From: Hyphomicrobiales bacterium
Lineage (GTDB): Bacteria; Pseudomonadota; Alphaproteobacteria; Rhizobiales; Beijerinckiaceae
Direction: 5' to 3'
DNA length: 64,000 nt
NCBI GenBank assembly: GCA_900470095.1
Contig: UBZM01000036.1
Location: 1-64,000 of the forward strand
The position numbers and the translations under genes were made by a program. Position 1 is the stretch's first letter. Each line of letters opens with the position of its first letter. Of the stretch, positions 24,010 to 33,716 are shown in pieces. The notes below the pieces were generated by a model. The model made no database searches, was not told where the DNA came from, and was given only the letters and a program-made list of their open reading frames with translations.

Positions 24010-25104
24010 TCAGGCAGGAGGAGCAAGCGGCCGGGCGTTCTTGCGCATCGTGTAGAGCGTTGCCCCGATCACGAAGGTGGCGCCGATCCAGGTGGTGAGC
24101 GCCGGAATCTCTGAGAAAAAGACGAAGCCGGTGAAGCTCGCCAGCAGCAGGCGCGTGAAATCCAGCGGAGCGAGCGCGGCTGCCTCCCCGACCTGATAGG
24201 CGCGCGTGATCAGCCATTGGCCTGCCGTGCCGAACAGGCTGAGCAGGATCAGCGAGAGCCACTGCTCGGCGGTCGGCTGGACCCAGAAGATCCAGGTCGG
24301 CACGGCGAGCACGATGATCAGCACGATGCCCTGGTAGATCAGGATCGTGTCGGTCCGCTCCGTCGCCGCCAGCTTGCGCACGCTGATGGTGATGCCCGCC
24401 CCCAGAAACGCGCCTGCGACAGACATAAGCGCGTAGATGTTCAGCCCCTGCGCCGATGGATTGAGCATGATGATGACGCCGATGAAGCCGATGATGGTCG
24501 CGACCCAGCGGCGGCCATCGACCTTCTCCTTCAGTAGCAGCACCGCGGCGATGGTGACGAACAGAACCTGGCTGAATCCGATCGCGGTCGCCTGAGCCAG
24601 CGGAATGTAGATGATGGCGCTGAAGCCGCAGAGCATCGAGGCGAGCGTGATCAACCCGCGGAAGACCTGCAGTCCCAGACGCGAGGTCCGCATCATGGCT
24701 GGCAGCTGGTTGGCTGCGAAGGCGATGATGATGACGCTCATGATCACCTGTCGGATCAGCAGCGTCTGGACCAGCGGAACGGCTGAGCCGATATGCTTGA
24801 TCAGCCCGACCATCACCGCATAGACCAGCATCGCCGACAGCATGTAGACCGAACCGCGCAGGTTCGATGTCGAGCCGCGCCACCAATGTGTCAGCCGGTG
24901 CCGGCGGCCGGCGAGCCAGCCGGAAGGGCCGGGTTCGATCACGCCGGGAATGGCGGCGTGCACGATCGGCGGAGCCTCGTCGCGTCTCGATTCGGGAGGT
25001 TCGGAATCCTCGGGCGATGCGTGCCGTAACGGCGTCGGCAGCTCGCCGACACCGTCGTCAGAACCCGAGCCGCGCCGCTGCTCGGAAAGCCGGTCTTCGC
25101 TCAT
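24010..25104 (-). CDS. DMT-family (EamA) transporter with long N-terminal extension
   Basis: The product has 364 residues from the ATG at 25104 (MSEDRLSEQRR); an in-frame start at 25158 would be longer. Residues from about 85 onward hold ten hydrophobic helices forming two EamA repeats. The first 80 residues are hydrophilic and charged, unusual for this family. The substrate is unknown. It may be co-transcribed with the formamidase-like gene downstream. Confidence 0.88.
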   Translation of the reverse strand: MSEDRLSEQRRGSGSDDGVGELPTPLRHASPEDSEPPESRRDEAPPIVHAAIPGVIEPGPSGWLAGRRHRLTHWWRGSTSNLRGSVYMLSAMLVYAVMVGLIKHIGSAVPLVQTLLIRQVIMSVIIIAFAANQLPAMMRTSRLGLQVFRGLITLASMLCGFSAIIYIPLAQATAIGFSQVLFVTIAAVLLLKEKVDGRRWVATIIGFIGVIIMLNPSAQGLNIYALMSVAGAFLGAGITISVRKLAATERTDTILIYQGIVLIIVLAVPTWIFWVQPTAEQWLSLILLSLFGTAGQWLITRAYQVGEAAALAPLDFTRLLLASFTGFVFFSEIPALTTWIGATFVIGATLYTMRKNARPLAPPA

Positions 25105-25372
25105 CGCCCGAACCATTGGCCGAGCGCGATCGCGCCCCCGGCTCTTCACATCGCACATGCCCTGAAACCATCGATGATCTTCGACGCCCTGACCAGATGG
25201 TCAGTCGGCATGGCGGGGTTGTGATGGAAGGTGGTCGTCATGCGCCGACCCGTTCGCCTTGCGGAGCCGACATTCCATCGGCGGACTGTATGCGCCGGCC
25301 GAAGCGGTGTAGGAGCCGTGCCACCATCGACGCGTTTCCGGCCGTCGCCGGGTTGAAGGGTACGACAGACGC

Positions 25373-26491
25373 ATGCGGGAATTGCTGTCCGATTTCGTGA
25401 GCGGCCTGCGTTCGCTCTCTCCCCGGCGCTTCCCCTATCGCCGTTTTGCCCTCGCCCTTGCGCTCGGCGGTTTCGGCGGCTGGCTCTTCGTGCAGGCGAA
25501 ATTGCCACTGCCCTGGATGCTGGGCTCCATGGTGTTCTGCACGGTCGCCGCGCTGCTCAAGGCGCCGGTCTCCGCGCCTGGCGTCATTCGCCCTCCGATG
25601 AGCGCTGTGATTGGCGTCATGCTCGGCGCGGGCTTTCGCCCCGATCTCGTGGCGCAATTGCCGAACTGGTTGCCGACTCTGATCGGCCTCGTTCTGTTCA
25701 TGACCGCCTGCGGCCTGTGCTGCGTCACCTATTTCCGCCGCGTTGCCGGGTTCGACAGTGTGACAGCCTTCTTCGCCGGCATGCCGGGTGGGTTGATGGA
25801 GATGGTTCTCCTCGGCGAGGAGAAGGGCGGCGATGCCCGCATCATCGCGCTGATCCACTCCGCCCGCGTGCTGCTCGTTGTGATGACGTTGCCCTTCATC
25901 GTGCAGTCGATCGAGGGTGTTTCGCTGTCCGCAACCCGCAATGCTGGCCCCTCGCTGGCGCAGACACCGCTTTTCGCCGAGCTCTGGCTTATCGGCTGTG
26001 GCGTCTTCGGGGTCATCCTCGGGCATTTGCTGCGGCTGCCGGCCAAGCACCTGCTTGGGCCGATGGTAGCGAGTGCGCTGGTCCATTTCCTCGGCTGGAG
26101 CGATTCCGCGCCGCCCTTCCAGGTCGTCAACGCAGCCCAGCTCGTGCTCGGCGTTACCGTCGGCTGCCGCTTTGTCGGCACCTCGCCAAGCGTGATCCTG
26201 CGTGTCCTGCTGCTCTCGGTCGGCTCGACGGCGGTGCTGCTTGCCCTGACGATTGCCTTCGCCTGGGGCGTCTCGAAGGTCTCGATTTATGGTCACGTCC
26301 CGCTGATCCTGGCCTATTCGCCGGGCGGGTTGGCCGAGATGAGCCTGATCGCGTTGGCGCTCCACACAGAGGTCGCCTTCGTCGCGGCCCATCACATCAT
26401 TCGTGTCTTCCTGGTCATGGTCGGCGCCGGGCCGGTCTTCGGCCTGATCCTCGGCGACAAGCGCAAGACGGAGGCCGCGCCGGCTGAGTAG
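25373..26491 (+). CDS. AbrB family membrane protein
   Basis: The 372-residue inner-membrane protein has about ten helices and two repeat halves. Each repeat carries the glycine-rich GVMLGAGFRPDL or GVTVGCRFVGTS element and the FFAGMPGGLMEM or AYSPGGLAEMSL element. This is the AbrB membrane family (once annotated as putative ammonia monooxygenase), whose function is unknown and possibly transport or regulation. It is divergent from the DMT transporter. Confidence 0.88.
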   Translation: MRELLSDFVSGLRSLSPRRFPYRRFALALALGGFGGWLFVQAKLPLPWMLGSMVFCTVAALLKAPVSAPGVIRPPMSAVIGVMLGAGFRPDLVAQLPNWLPTLIGLVLFMTACGLCCVTYFRRVAGFDSVTAFFAGMPGGLMEMVLLGEEKGGDARIIALIHSARVLLVVMTLPFIVQSIEGVSLSATRNAGPSLAQTPLFAELWLIGCGVFGVILGHLLRLPAKHLLGPMVASALVHFLGWSDSAPPFQVVNAAQLVLGVTVGCRFVGTSPSVILRVLLLSVGSTAVLLALTIAFAWGVSKVSIYGHVPLILAYSPGGLAEMSLIALALHTEVAFVAAHHIIRVFLVMVGAGPVFGLILGDKRKTEAAPAE

Positions 26492-26590
26492 CGCCTGAGG
26501 CATCGGCGGAACAGTGGATTGCGGTTTTCGGGTCGTTGCAGACACAGAAGCTCAGGTCGTCGGCTCGGATAGGATATCCGGTCCCGAGAT

Positions 26591-27760
26591 CTAGTGGCGC
26601 GCGGCCGTGAGCCCGGCGGCCAGCGCGCTCGCCAGGGCAGCCCTCTGGATGGCGATGAAGGCGGCTCCATCGATGCGCTGAGGGTTTCCCGCGCGCGCGC
26701 CTCGCACACGTTCTGTCAGCGCCTGGGCAAAAGCCTCCGGCTGGTCGGCGAGCGAGAAATTCTCCGGCAGCGCTGTAAAGCCGCGGCAGGAGAGTGTTGT
26801 CGCCACGGCTGGCATGCCGAGTTGCATCGCCTCGATCGTCTTCAATTGCACCCCGGTTCCGGCGCGGCTGGACAAGGCCAGTACATGGCAGGACTGGAGG
26901 AAGGTGTTCGCATCAGCGACGCGCCCGACCAGTCGCACCCTTTCTGGAACCGGTGGCATCTCCGCGGGAAGCCGCCCGGCAACCGCAATCGAGATGTAAG
27001 CCGGAAGGAGCGGAGCGACCTCGCGCAAGAACCAGTCGAGCCCGATGAAGTTTGGCTGCCAGGTCCAGGTTCCGATCATGCCGATGTCGAAGGCCGGTGC
27101 GACCGGCTCCGCCATGGCCGCCGGCTGCGGGCCGCTGCCCGAGACGAGCGGCAGGACCGCCGCCTTCGCCGCGGCAGGTCCGAGCGCGCGCCGGTCTTCT
27201 TCGGCCAGCGTCCAGATATAGCTGACCTCGTTCCAGAGGCGCGTCTCGACGGCTTCCAGCAACCTCGCCTCACGGGCATAGAGCCAACTCATCAGCCCGG
27301 TGCCGGCATGCGCTGCATTCTGCCGGGCGGAGACATGCTCGATATTATGTTCCACCAGCACGCAGGGCCCGAGCGTGGTCAGCTCCGGAAAGGCGCCAGG
27401 CAGCATCACCGAGTTGAGAATCAGCGCGTCGAACGGGCCGCGCGCCCTTACTGCCTCGACCAGTTTGCCAGCTCCGGCGAGCCGCAGCTTGGCGCAGGCG
27501 ACAGGCAGGCCGTGGCTGAGCGCATAGGCAAGCCATTGCAGCTTGCGGCTTGCGGGAGCGACCGCGTTCTCGATATCGACAGCGCCGATCACCATGGCCT
27601 GAGCGGGGTCGGCCGGCACTTCGCCCGGGCGCAGGAATCCGAAGGCGGTGACCTCATGCCCGGCGGAGCGCAGCGCATCGAGGATTGCGGCATTGGCGAT
27701 CTCGAAGCCGGTGTCGGGCTTTGCAACCGGGATCAGCGAGGTGATGAAGGCAAGGCGCAA
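26591..27760 (-). CDS. glycosyltransferase, GT4-like
   Basis: This 389-residue GT-B enzyme begins MRLAFITSLIPVAKPDTGFEIANAAIL, with an N-terminal Rossmann part. The C-terminal half has DIGMIGTWTWQPNFIGLDWFLREVAPLLP and the acceptor/donor-site region VQLKTIEAMQLGMPAVATTLSCRGF. It marks the left end of an exopolysaccharide locus and probably adds a sugar to the lipid-linked repeat unit. The sugar cannot be named from sequence. Confidence 0.88.
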   Translation of the reverse strand: MRLAFITSLIPVAKPDTGFEIANAAILDALRSAGHEVTAFGFLRPGEVPADPAQAMVIGAVDIENAVAPASRKLQWLAYALSHGLPVACAKLRLAGAGKLVEAVRARGPFDALILNSVMLPGAFPELTTLGPCVLVEHNIEHVSARQNAAHAGTGLMSWLYAREARLLEAVETRLWNEVSYIWTLAEEDRRALGPAAAKAAVLPLVSGSGPQPAAMAEPVAPAFDIGMIGTWTWQPNFIGLDWFLREVAPLLPAYISIAVAGRLPAEMPPVPERVRLVGRVADANTFLQSCHVLALSSRAGTGVQLKTIEAMQLGMPAVATTLSCRGFTALPENFSLADQPEAFAQALTERVRGARAGNPQRIDGAAFIAIQRAALASALAAGLTAARH

Positions 27761-27925
27761 CGGGGCCGATCCTGACGATAGGGATGGCTGTGAGAGAGGC
27801 GTCAGATGTTCGAGCGGGTCAAGTTCGGCGACGAACTATCCTGAACATCGGATGTGGGAGTGTGCGCGCGGGCACGGGATCGCCGACACCGAACCTTAAG
27901 CGGAGATGTGGCATGCTGGGGCACC

Positions 27926-28981
27926 ATGGCTGACCCCGTCCATCATTCCGCCGGCAATTTGGAAGGCGCCTCGCGACGCCCCGCCATTTCCGGCTTCGAT
28001 GCACCCGAGACCTTCGAGATCGTCGCAGCTTCGCCAGAGGCGGCGCTGCAAGGCGTCGAAAGCGTGATTTGCGTGCCAACCTTCAAGCGGCCGGAGCTGC
28101 TGGAGCGCACCTTGCGCTCCCTGGCAGTGCAGCAGGGCGGGCATGATTTTGCGATCATCGTCGTCGAGAACGAAGGCATCGAGCGCGCCGGCGCGGAGCG
28201 GGCGAGCACCCTTCACGCAGCGGGGCTGTTCAAGGGATACGTCATCGTCGAGCCGCGACAGGGCAACTGCAAGGCCTATAATGCCGCCTGGCGCTGCGGG
28301 CTGACCCGCCTTCCCGTGCTGAAGCAGGTCCTCGGCATCGATGACGACGAGGAGGCGCTACCGCTGTGGCTCGACGCCTTTCTGCGTGCGGCGGCGACAG
28401 CGCCGGCCCAGCTCTTCGGTGGTTCGGTGACCCCCGTCTTCGAGGATCAATCGCGGGTCTGGCTGAGCGCGCATCCGGTCTTTCGATCGCATTATGCTGC
28501 CTCGGGCGAAGTGCCGATCCTGTTCTCGAGCGCCAACTACCTGATCCGGCGCGAGGTGCTGGAGACACTCGGCTTCCCCTTCCTCGACGAGAGTTTTGAT
28601 TTCACCGGCGGCGGCGACAGCGATTTCTTCCGGCGCAGCAAGGAAGCCGGCTTCCGCTTCTGGTGGGTCCAGGATGCCGCGATGCGCGAGACAATGCCGA
28701 GGCGCCGCACGGAATTCAGCTGGATCGCGGCCCGCAGCCTGCGCAACGGCGCGATCTCGGCCACGATCGAACGGCGCCTCGATCCATCGGCGCGGGGGCG
28801 GCTCAAGGTTCTGGCGAAGAGCCTCGCGCTGCTCGCAGCCTCACCCTTTCGCGGGCTCGCGCTCGGCCTGCGCACCGGCTCGGCGACGATCGGGCTCTAT
28901 CACGCGCAGGTGGCGCTCGGTCGCCTGATGTCGGAGCTCGGCGTCGGCAACGAGCAGTACCGCAAGCCGGACAAGAACTAG
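27926..28981 (+). CDS. glycosyltransferase family 2 protein
   Basis: The 351-residue GT-A enzyme starts at the ATG at 27926 (MADPVHHSAGN). VICVPTFKRPELLERTLRSLAVQQ (about residues 51-74) begins the nucleotide-sugar-binding domain. The metal-binding acidic motif is IDDDEEALP, and the GGGDSDFFRRSKEAGF motif follows near residue 230. It is divergent from the GT4-like gene and lies ten bases before the first Gfo/Idh/MocA gene, so these two are probably co-transcribed. It may be part of EPS repeat-unit assembly. Confidence 0.9.
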   Translation: MADPVHHSAGNLEGASRRPAISGFDAPETFEIVAASPEAALQGVESVICVPTFKRPELLERTLRSLAVQQGGHDFAIIVVENEGIERAGAERASTLHAAGLFKGYVIVEPRQGNCKAYNAAWRCGLTRLPVLKQVLGIDDDEEALPLWLDAFLRAAATAPAQLFGGSVTPVFEDQSRVWLSAHPVFRSHYAASGEVPILFSSANYLIRREVLETLGFPFLDESFDFTGGGDSDFFRRSKEAGFRFWWVQDAAMRETMPRRRTEFSWIAARSLRNGAISATIERRLDPSARGRLKVLAKSLALLAASPFRGLALGLRTGSATIGLYHAQVALGRLMSELGVGNEQYRKPDKN

Positions 28982-28991
28982 GACGTGCGGC

Positions 28992-30068
28992 ATGGCGAGC
29001 GGTGACGCAGCTCCGAGCGGAGCGGAGCGCTTTTGCTGGGGCATTATTGGAACCGGTGTGATCGCGCGGCAATTTGCGGCTGATCTTGCTTTGCTACCGG
29101 ACGCGCGGATCGGCGCGGTCCAGTCCCGTGCGCTGGACAAGGCGCAAGCCTTTGCTGCCGAGTTCGGAGCTACCGTCGCCTATCGCGATCTCGAGCCCCT
29201 TCTCGCCGATCCGGCCATCGATGCCCTCTACATCGCGACGCCGAACTCCTTGCATGTCGCACAGGGCCTCCGGGGTATCGCTGCCGGCAAGCCGGTCTTG
29301 ATCGAGAAGCCGATCGCCCTCACAGCGGCCGATGTTCACAGCGTGATCGAGGCGAGCGGGGCGCATCGCGTCTTCGCGATGGAGGCGATGTGGACGCGCT
29401 TCCTGCCGGCCGTAGTGGCGGCGCGCGAGCAGGTGGCGGCGGGGAGGATCGGCAAGGTTCGGCGCATTCGGGCGGATCTCTCCTACGTCCGCGAGGAAAT
29501 CCCCGGCAGCCGCTTCTTCGACCCTGCGCTGGGCGGAGGCTCGGCATTCGACCTTGGAGTCTATACGGTCTCGCTTGCCTTGCATTGGCTCGGCAGTCCC
29601 GAGCGCGTGACCGGTCGTTGGTTGGCGGCGCGCAGTGGAATCGACCTGCGTTGCGAGATTGTCCTGCACTATCCGGAGGCGGTCGCGGAGCTCTCCTGCG
29701 GCTTTGATCGCAACGGAGGAAACCAGTTCCTGATCGAGGGGGCCGCAGGCGCGATCCGTCTGGACGCGCCCTTCCTCAAGGCGCAGCGTCTGACACACTA
29801 CACCACCGCGGCACTCGGGTGCTCGTGGCGAGGGCCCCCACTCCGGTATGGGCTGGCCGGAAGGCTGCTCGACCGCCTGCCGATGCCGGGACGTATCCGG
29901 GAGAACTACAGCTTTGCCGGCAATGGACTGCAATTCCAGGCCCGCGCCGTGATGGATGCCGTTCGGAGCGGTGAGACCGGTTGCGCGACCATGCCGCTGG
30001 CTGAAAGTGCGGCTGTATTGAGTATCATCGAGACGGTTCTGGCGCAGCCACCGGCCAAAACTTTCTGA
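28992..30068 (+). CDS. Gfo/Idh/MocA family oxidoreductase 1
   Basis: This 358-residue NAD(P)-dependent sugar oxidoreductase has the Rossmann motif GIIGTGVIARQFA (residues 17-29), IDALYIATPNSLH, and the catalytic EKPIAL motif with Lys near 100. It may make a modified (keto-, deoxy- or oxidised) sugar for the EPS. Its stop codon directly abuts the stop of the next gene on the other strand (TGATCA), leaving no spacer. Confidence 0.92.
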   Translation: MASGDAAPSGAERFCWGIIGTGVIARQFAADLALLPDARIGAVQSRALDKAQAFAAEFGATVAYRDLEPLLADPAIDALYIATPNSLHVAQGLRGIAAGKPVLIEKPIALTAADVHSVIEASGAHRVFAMEAMWTRFLPAVVAAREQVAAGRIGKVRRIRADLSYVREEIPGSRFFDPALGGGSAFDLGVYTVSLALHWLGSPERVTGRWLAARSGIDLRCEIVLHYPEAVAELSCGFDRNGGNQFLIEGAAGAIRLDAPFLKAQRLTHYTTAALGCSWRGPPLRYGLAGRLLDRLPMPGRIRENYSFAGNGLQFQARAVMDAVRSGETGCATMPLAESAAVLSIIETVLAQPPAKTF

Positions 30069-31211
30069 TCAGAAACGGCTCTGCATCCGATAGGGCTGCG
30101 GCAGGTCGCGGGCATTGTTCAACGCCAGCGCAAGCTCGGTGATGTGGAGTGCGAGCGCGCCGGAGAAGGCAGGTTTCTGCTTCGCCGCAATCGCGGTTGC
30201 CTGGTCGGCGATGCCGCGCGCGAAGTCGATTTGCGAGGGGAAGGCCGGCAGCGCGGACCGGCCCGTGGCGGGGTAGGTGAGTTTGCGGCCAGGCTCCGGC
30301 TTCCAGGGCAGGAAGCGGCCGAGCCGCGCCTCGACACGGTTCGCCAGCAGGCGGGGGAGACTGCGCGGTCCATCCGTGCGCTCGAGATAGACCGCGGATC
30401 GGTTGTCCCAGAGATCGCGGACCGTGATCGTTCCCTTGTCCCCGAGAATCTGTAGCGAGCGGTCCTTGGGTGCGGCCAGGCCGCAACTCAACCGTGCGAC
30501 GGGACCGGAGCGAAAGGTGAGGCAGCCGACCGAGAAATCCGGGGCCATGATGATGGTCTCGGTGCCGGGACCCTTGTCCGGGAATGTCACCGCTGAGAAC
30601 GCGGTCAGCGCGTCGACCGGTCCGAAGAGGGAGACGAGCCAGGAGAGTGCATAGCCCGCATGCTCCAGCGTGCAGCCGATCTCGAACTCATGCAGGCCAG
30701 GCCATGGTGCGCCGGAGCGCGACCGCCAGGTCGCCCAGTTGCCCCGGAAGACCGGGCCGTCCTCCATCGCGGCATAGACCAGCCGCGGCGTGCCGATGGC
30801 GCCCTGCGAAAGCGCATCGCTCACCAACCGATGGGCATCGCTGAGGCCGTTCGCCGGTGCGGTAGCGAGCGTCAATCCAGCGGCTTCCGCCAGGGCGACG
30901 AGCTCGCTTGCCTGCTCGAGCTGCATCGCCAGCGGCTTTTCACAATAAACATGCTTGCCTGCGGCAAGCGCCTGTCTGGTGATTTCATAATGGCTTTCGG
31001 GCGTCGTCAGGTTGACGACGATGTCGACCTGCGGATCGGCGAGCACGGCCTCCAGCCCCTCATAAGGCCTCGTGCCGTAAGAGGCGCAGAAGGCCCGGAG
31101 ACGGTCCGGCGAGCGATCGTAGACGCCGGCAAGCTGAAGCCCGCGATGGTTGGCCAGCGTGGTCATGTAATAGTCGGCAACGAACCCTGTGCCGATAAGC
31201 GCGATCTTCAT
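30069..31211 (-). CDS. Gfo/Idh/MocA family oxidoreductase 2
   Basis: The 380-residue protein from the ATG at 31211 has the Rossmann motif ALIGTGFVADYYM, VNLTTPESHY and the conserved CEKPLAM catalytic motif. It probably reduces or oxidises a nucleotide-activated sugar or inositol-like substrate. It is divergent in sequence from the other oxidoreductase and lies tail-to-tail with it. It may be co-transcribed with the Wzz/BY-kinase-like gene upstream (38-base gap to 31250). Confidence 0.92.
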   Translation of the reverse strand: MKIALIGTGFVADYYMTTLANHRGLQLAGVYDRSPDRLRAFCASYGTRPYEGLEAVLADPQVDIVVNLTTPESHYEITRQALAAGKHVYCEKPLAMQLEQASELVALAEAAGLTLATAPANGLSDAHRLVSDALSQGAIGTPRLVYAAMEDGPVFRGNWATWRSRSGAPWPGLHEFEIGCTLEHAGYALSWLVSLFGPVDALTAFSAVTFPDKGPGTETIIMAPDFSVGCLTFRSGPVARLSCGLAAPKDRSLQILGDKGTITVRDLWDNRSAVYLERTDGPRSLPRLLANRVEARLGRFLPWKPEPGRKLTYPATGRSALPAFPSQIDFARGIADQATAIAAKQKPAFSGALALHITELALALNNARDLPQPYRMQSRF

Positions 31212-31249
31212 CACGGCGTCCTGTCTGGCGATCGGGAGCGACGCGGCGC

Positions 31250-33634
31250 TCAGGCTTCGTTGCTGACGAAGCCGCGGATCTTGGCTGCGTTCCTGCCCAG
31301 CGCCCTACTGGCCTGCTGGAGTTCGACCGCGACGGCCTCGCCCGCGCGAACGACCAGCACGATGTCGTCGACCGCATCTGCGAAACGCTCCGTGAAGGCG
31401 TCGGAGCCCAACGAGGCGCCATCGATGAAGATCGGCCCGAAGCGGCGGGCTGCGGCGAAGAAGTCGTGGCTGATCTGTTCGGCCGTGACGCGTTCCGGAT
31501 GCCCCTTGCGCGGAACGAAGAACAGGCCGGTGCCCTCGTCCTGCAGCGCCGCGCGGATCAGGCTGGCGCTGCCGGAGACAATCTCGTGCACACCTGCTTG
31601 CGCGTCCGGCGCGAAGACCGATGTCAGGCTGTTTCCGCCGAGGCCGGCATCGACCAGCATGGCCGGCAATCCCGCCTGTGCGGCATCGAGCGCCAGGTTG
31701 AGCGCCAGTGTCGAGGCGCCGGCATTGCGGCGCAATCCGGTGACGAGAACCCGCCGACCGGGACTGCCCTGGCTGGCGAGCTCGGTTCGGATGCCGCGGA
31801 TCGCCCTGGCGAAGGAGGCATTCGGTTTGTCGATGACGTCGACGAGATGAGCCTTGGCCTGGAAGACCGAGCGCACTTCGCCATCCCGCCGCCAGCGTCG
31901 ATTCCGCACTGCCGGCAGTTTTGCCAGTAATGCGGGTGGCGGAGCCGCGGAGGCTTGTACGACCTCCGGATTCGGAGCGGGGACCGGTTGACCGCCTTGG
32001 ATCGCCATGAAGCGTCGCCAACCGGTCCTGGCCGGGGCCGCGACTGCATCAGGGGGGGACGGCTCCGTGGCAGCGGTGACCGAGGGGACGGGTTCGACAT
32101 GAGCGGGCGAGGACGGTGCTTGAGCGGCAGCAGGCTCACGCCGGTTGCGGAATGGCCAGCGGCGCAGCCCGGGAGGCGGTGCAGGCAGGGAACCGCCAAA
32201 CAGCACCAGTCCGAGCGCGGCGATCGCGCCCAGGCCGCCACCGGCGATGCCTCCGAGCATGACGATGGTGCGCCGGCTGACGCCGCTCTTCTCGAGCGCC
32301 GGCATGGCCATGCTGATGACGCGCGCATTGGTCGTGTCGATACCGGACAGTTCCCCGGTCTCACGTGCCCGCCGCAGGAAGGCGTCATAGACGGCGCGCG
32401 AGGATTCGATCTCGCGCTCGAGCTCGCGCAACTGCACCGAAGCGCGGCCGGCGCTGTATTGCTGCCTGGTCAGCTCCTCGACGCGCCGGGCGATCTGCCT
32501 CTCGGCGTCGACGGCGCGGTCATATTCGATCTTGGCGGCGCGCGCGATACGGGCAAGTTCCTCGTTGATCTGCCGGCGCGCATCGCGCACCTGCGCCTGC
32601 GCCGCGGCGAGCGCCGGGTGACGCGAGCCGAGCGAGGCCAGCAGATCAGCTTCCTTGCTGAGCGCCGCGCCCAGTTGGGACCGGAGCGCGGTCATGGTGT
32701 TCGAGGCGACCGCCTCGGGTATGGCACCCGCTTCGATGCTCGAGGCCCGCGTCGCAAGCGTCTGGTCGTATTTGGCCTTGGCTTCGCTGACCCTGGTGCG
32801 CAGCGCGACGAGCTGGGCATTGTTCAGCGCAAGCTGCTCTTCACCGATCGTCTTGCCGCCTGCACCGACGAGGCTGTTGGCCTCCTTGTATTTCTCGGCC
32901 TTCTCCTCGGCGATGCGCAGGCGGTTGCGCAATTCTTCCAGGCGCCCGGTCAGCGCGCCGGTTGCGCGTTGCGCGGCCTCCGCGCGGACGGAAGCCTGAT
33001 CGTCGAGATAGGCGGTCGCAAGCGCATTGGCGATCCGCGCCGCCTTGTCGGGATCGCGCGAGGTGACCGAGATGTCGATGACGAAGGTCCGCTCGCCACG
33101 CCGAACCGTGACGTTCTTGTCGAGGGCTGCGAGCGCATAGAGCAGCCCATCGCGGGAAGAGGTGCTGTTGCTGCCGGAGAGGAGCCGACCCAGCCCGCTC
33201 TTGGCGGCCTCGCCCCCGAATTCCGGATCCTTGTCGAGGCCCTCGCTCTTGATCACGCGCGCCTTGATGCTGTCCGAGGCGATGATGCGCGCCTGGCTTT
33301 CGAGATAGGCCGTAAGCGAGGTCGGGTCGCTGCCGACCGCATTGGGCGAGACTTCGTTCTGCAGCACGCGCAGGTCGCGTGGATCGATGAAAAGCTGGGC
33401 GGTCGAGACGTATTTCGGCGGAATGAACAGGCTTGCCAGTGCGGCAAGGAGAGCGCCCGCCAGCGCCGCCGCGATGATCAGTCCCTTTCGGCTCCACAGC
33501 GTCTGAAAGAGCCAGGCCGGGTTGGTCAGGCGCGCCAATGGCGACGGCACGGCTCCGCCGGCCGCCGGCTCCGTTCGGCTGCCGGCCTGTTCGGTTCTGC
33601 TGAGCTCGCCATCGGCGGTCTCGGTCGTGAACAT
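31250..33634 (-). CDS. Wzz/ExoP-type polysaccharide co-polymerase with degenerate BY-kinase domain
   Basis: The product has about 794 residues. N-terminal parts are a Wzz domain with a first membrane helix (around residues 50-70), coiled-coil regions with LRNRLRIAEEKAEKYKE, a GNVR-like segment and a second helix (about 450-480). The C-terminal 168 residues follow the CpsD/BY-kinase fold, but Walker A reads RRNAGAST (Lys missing), Walker A' reads VDAGLGG (second Asp and Arg missing) and there is no Tyr in this half. The protein should control chain length and export; kinase activity is not expected. It starts at the ATG at 33634; a GTG at 33649 is an alternative. Confidence 0.9.
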   Translation of the reverse strand: MFTTETADGELSRTEQAGSRTEPAAGGAVPSPLARLTNPAWLFQTLWSRKGLIIAAALAGALLAALASLFIPPKYVSTAQLFIDPRDLRVLQNEVSPNAVGSDPTSLTAYLESQARIIASDSIKARVIKSEGLDKDPEFGGEAAKSGLGRLLSGSNSTSSRDGLLYALAALDKNVTVRRGERTFVIDISVTSRDPDKAARIANALATAYLDDQASVRAEAAQRATGALTGRLEELRNRLRIAEEKAEKYKEANSLVGAGGKTIGEEQLALNNAQLVALRTRVSEAKAKYDQTLATRASSIEAGAIPEAVASNTMTALRSQLGAALSKEADLLASLGSRHPALAAAQAQVRDARRQINEELARIARAAKIEYDRAVDAERQIARRVEELTRQQYSAGRASVQLRELEREIESSRAVYDAFLRRARETGELSGIDTTNARVISMAMPALEKSGVSRRTIVMLGGIAGGGLGAIAALGLVLFGGSLPAPPPGLRRWPFRNRREPAAAQAPSSPAHVEPVPSVTAATEPSPPDAVAAPARTGWRRFMAIQGGQPVPAPNPEVVQASAAPPPALLAKLPAVRNRRWRRDGEVRSVFQAKAHLVDVIDKPNASFARAIRGIRTELASQGSPGRRVLVTGLRRNAGASTLALNLALDAAQAGLPAMLVDAGLGGNSLTSVFAPDAQAGVHEIVSGSASLIRAALQDEGTGLFFVPRKGHPERVTAEQISHDFFAAARRFGPIFIDGASLGSDAFTERFADAVDDIVLVVRAGEAVAVELQQASRALGRNAAKIRGFVSNEA

Positions 33635-33716
33635 GACGCTACGCTTCACTCAAACCCGCCCGGCCCGGGATGATGATGGTCGTCACCCCGGCGGACATCG
33701 AACTCACCAACACCGC

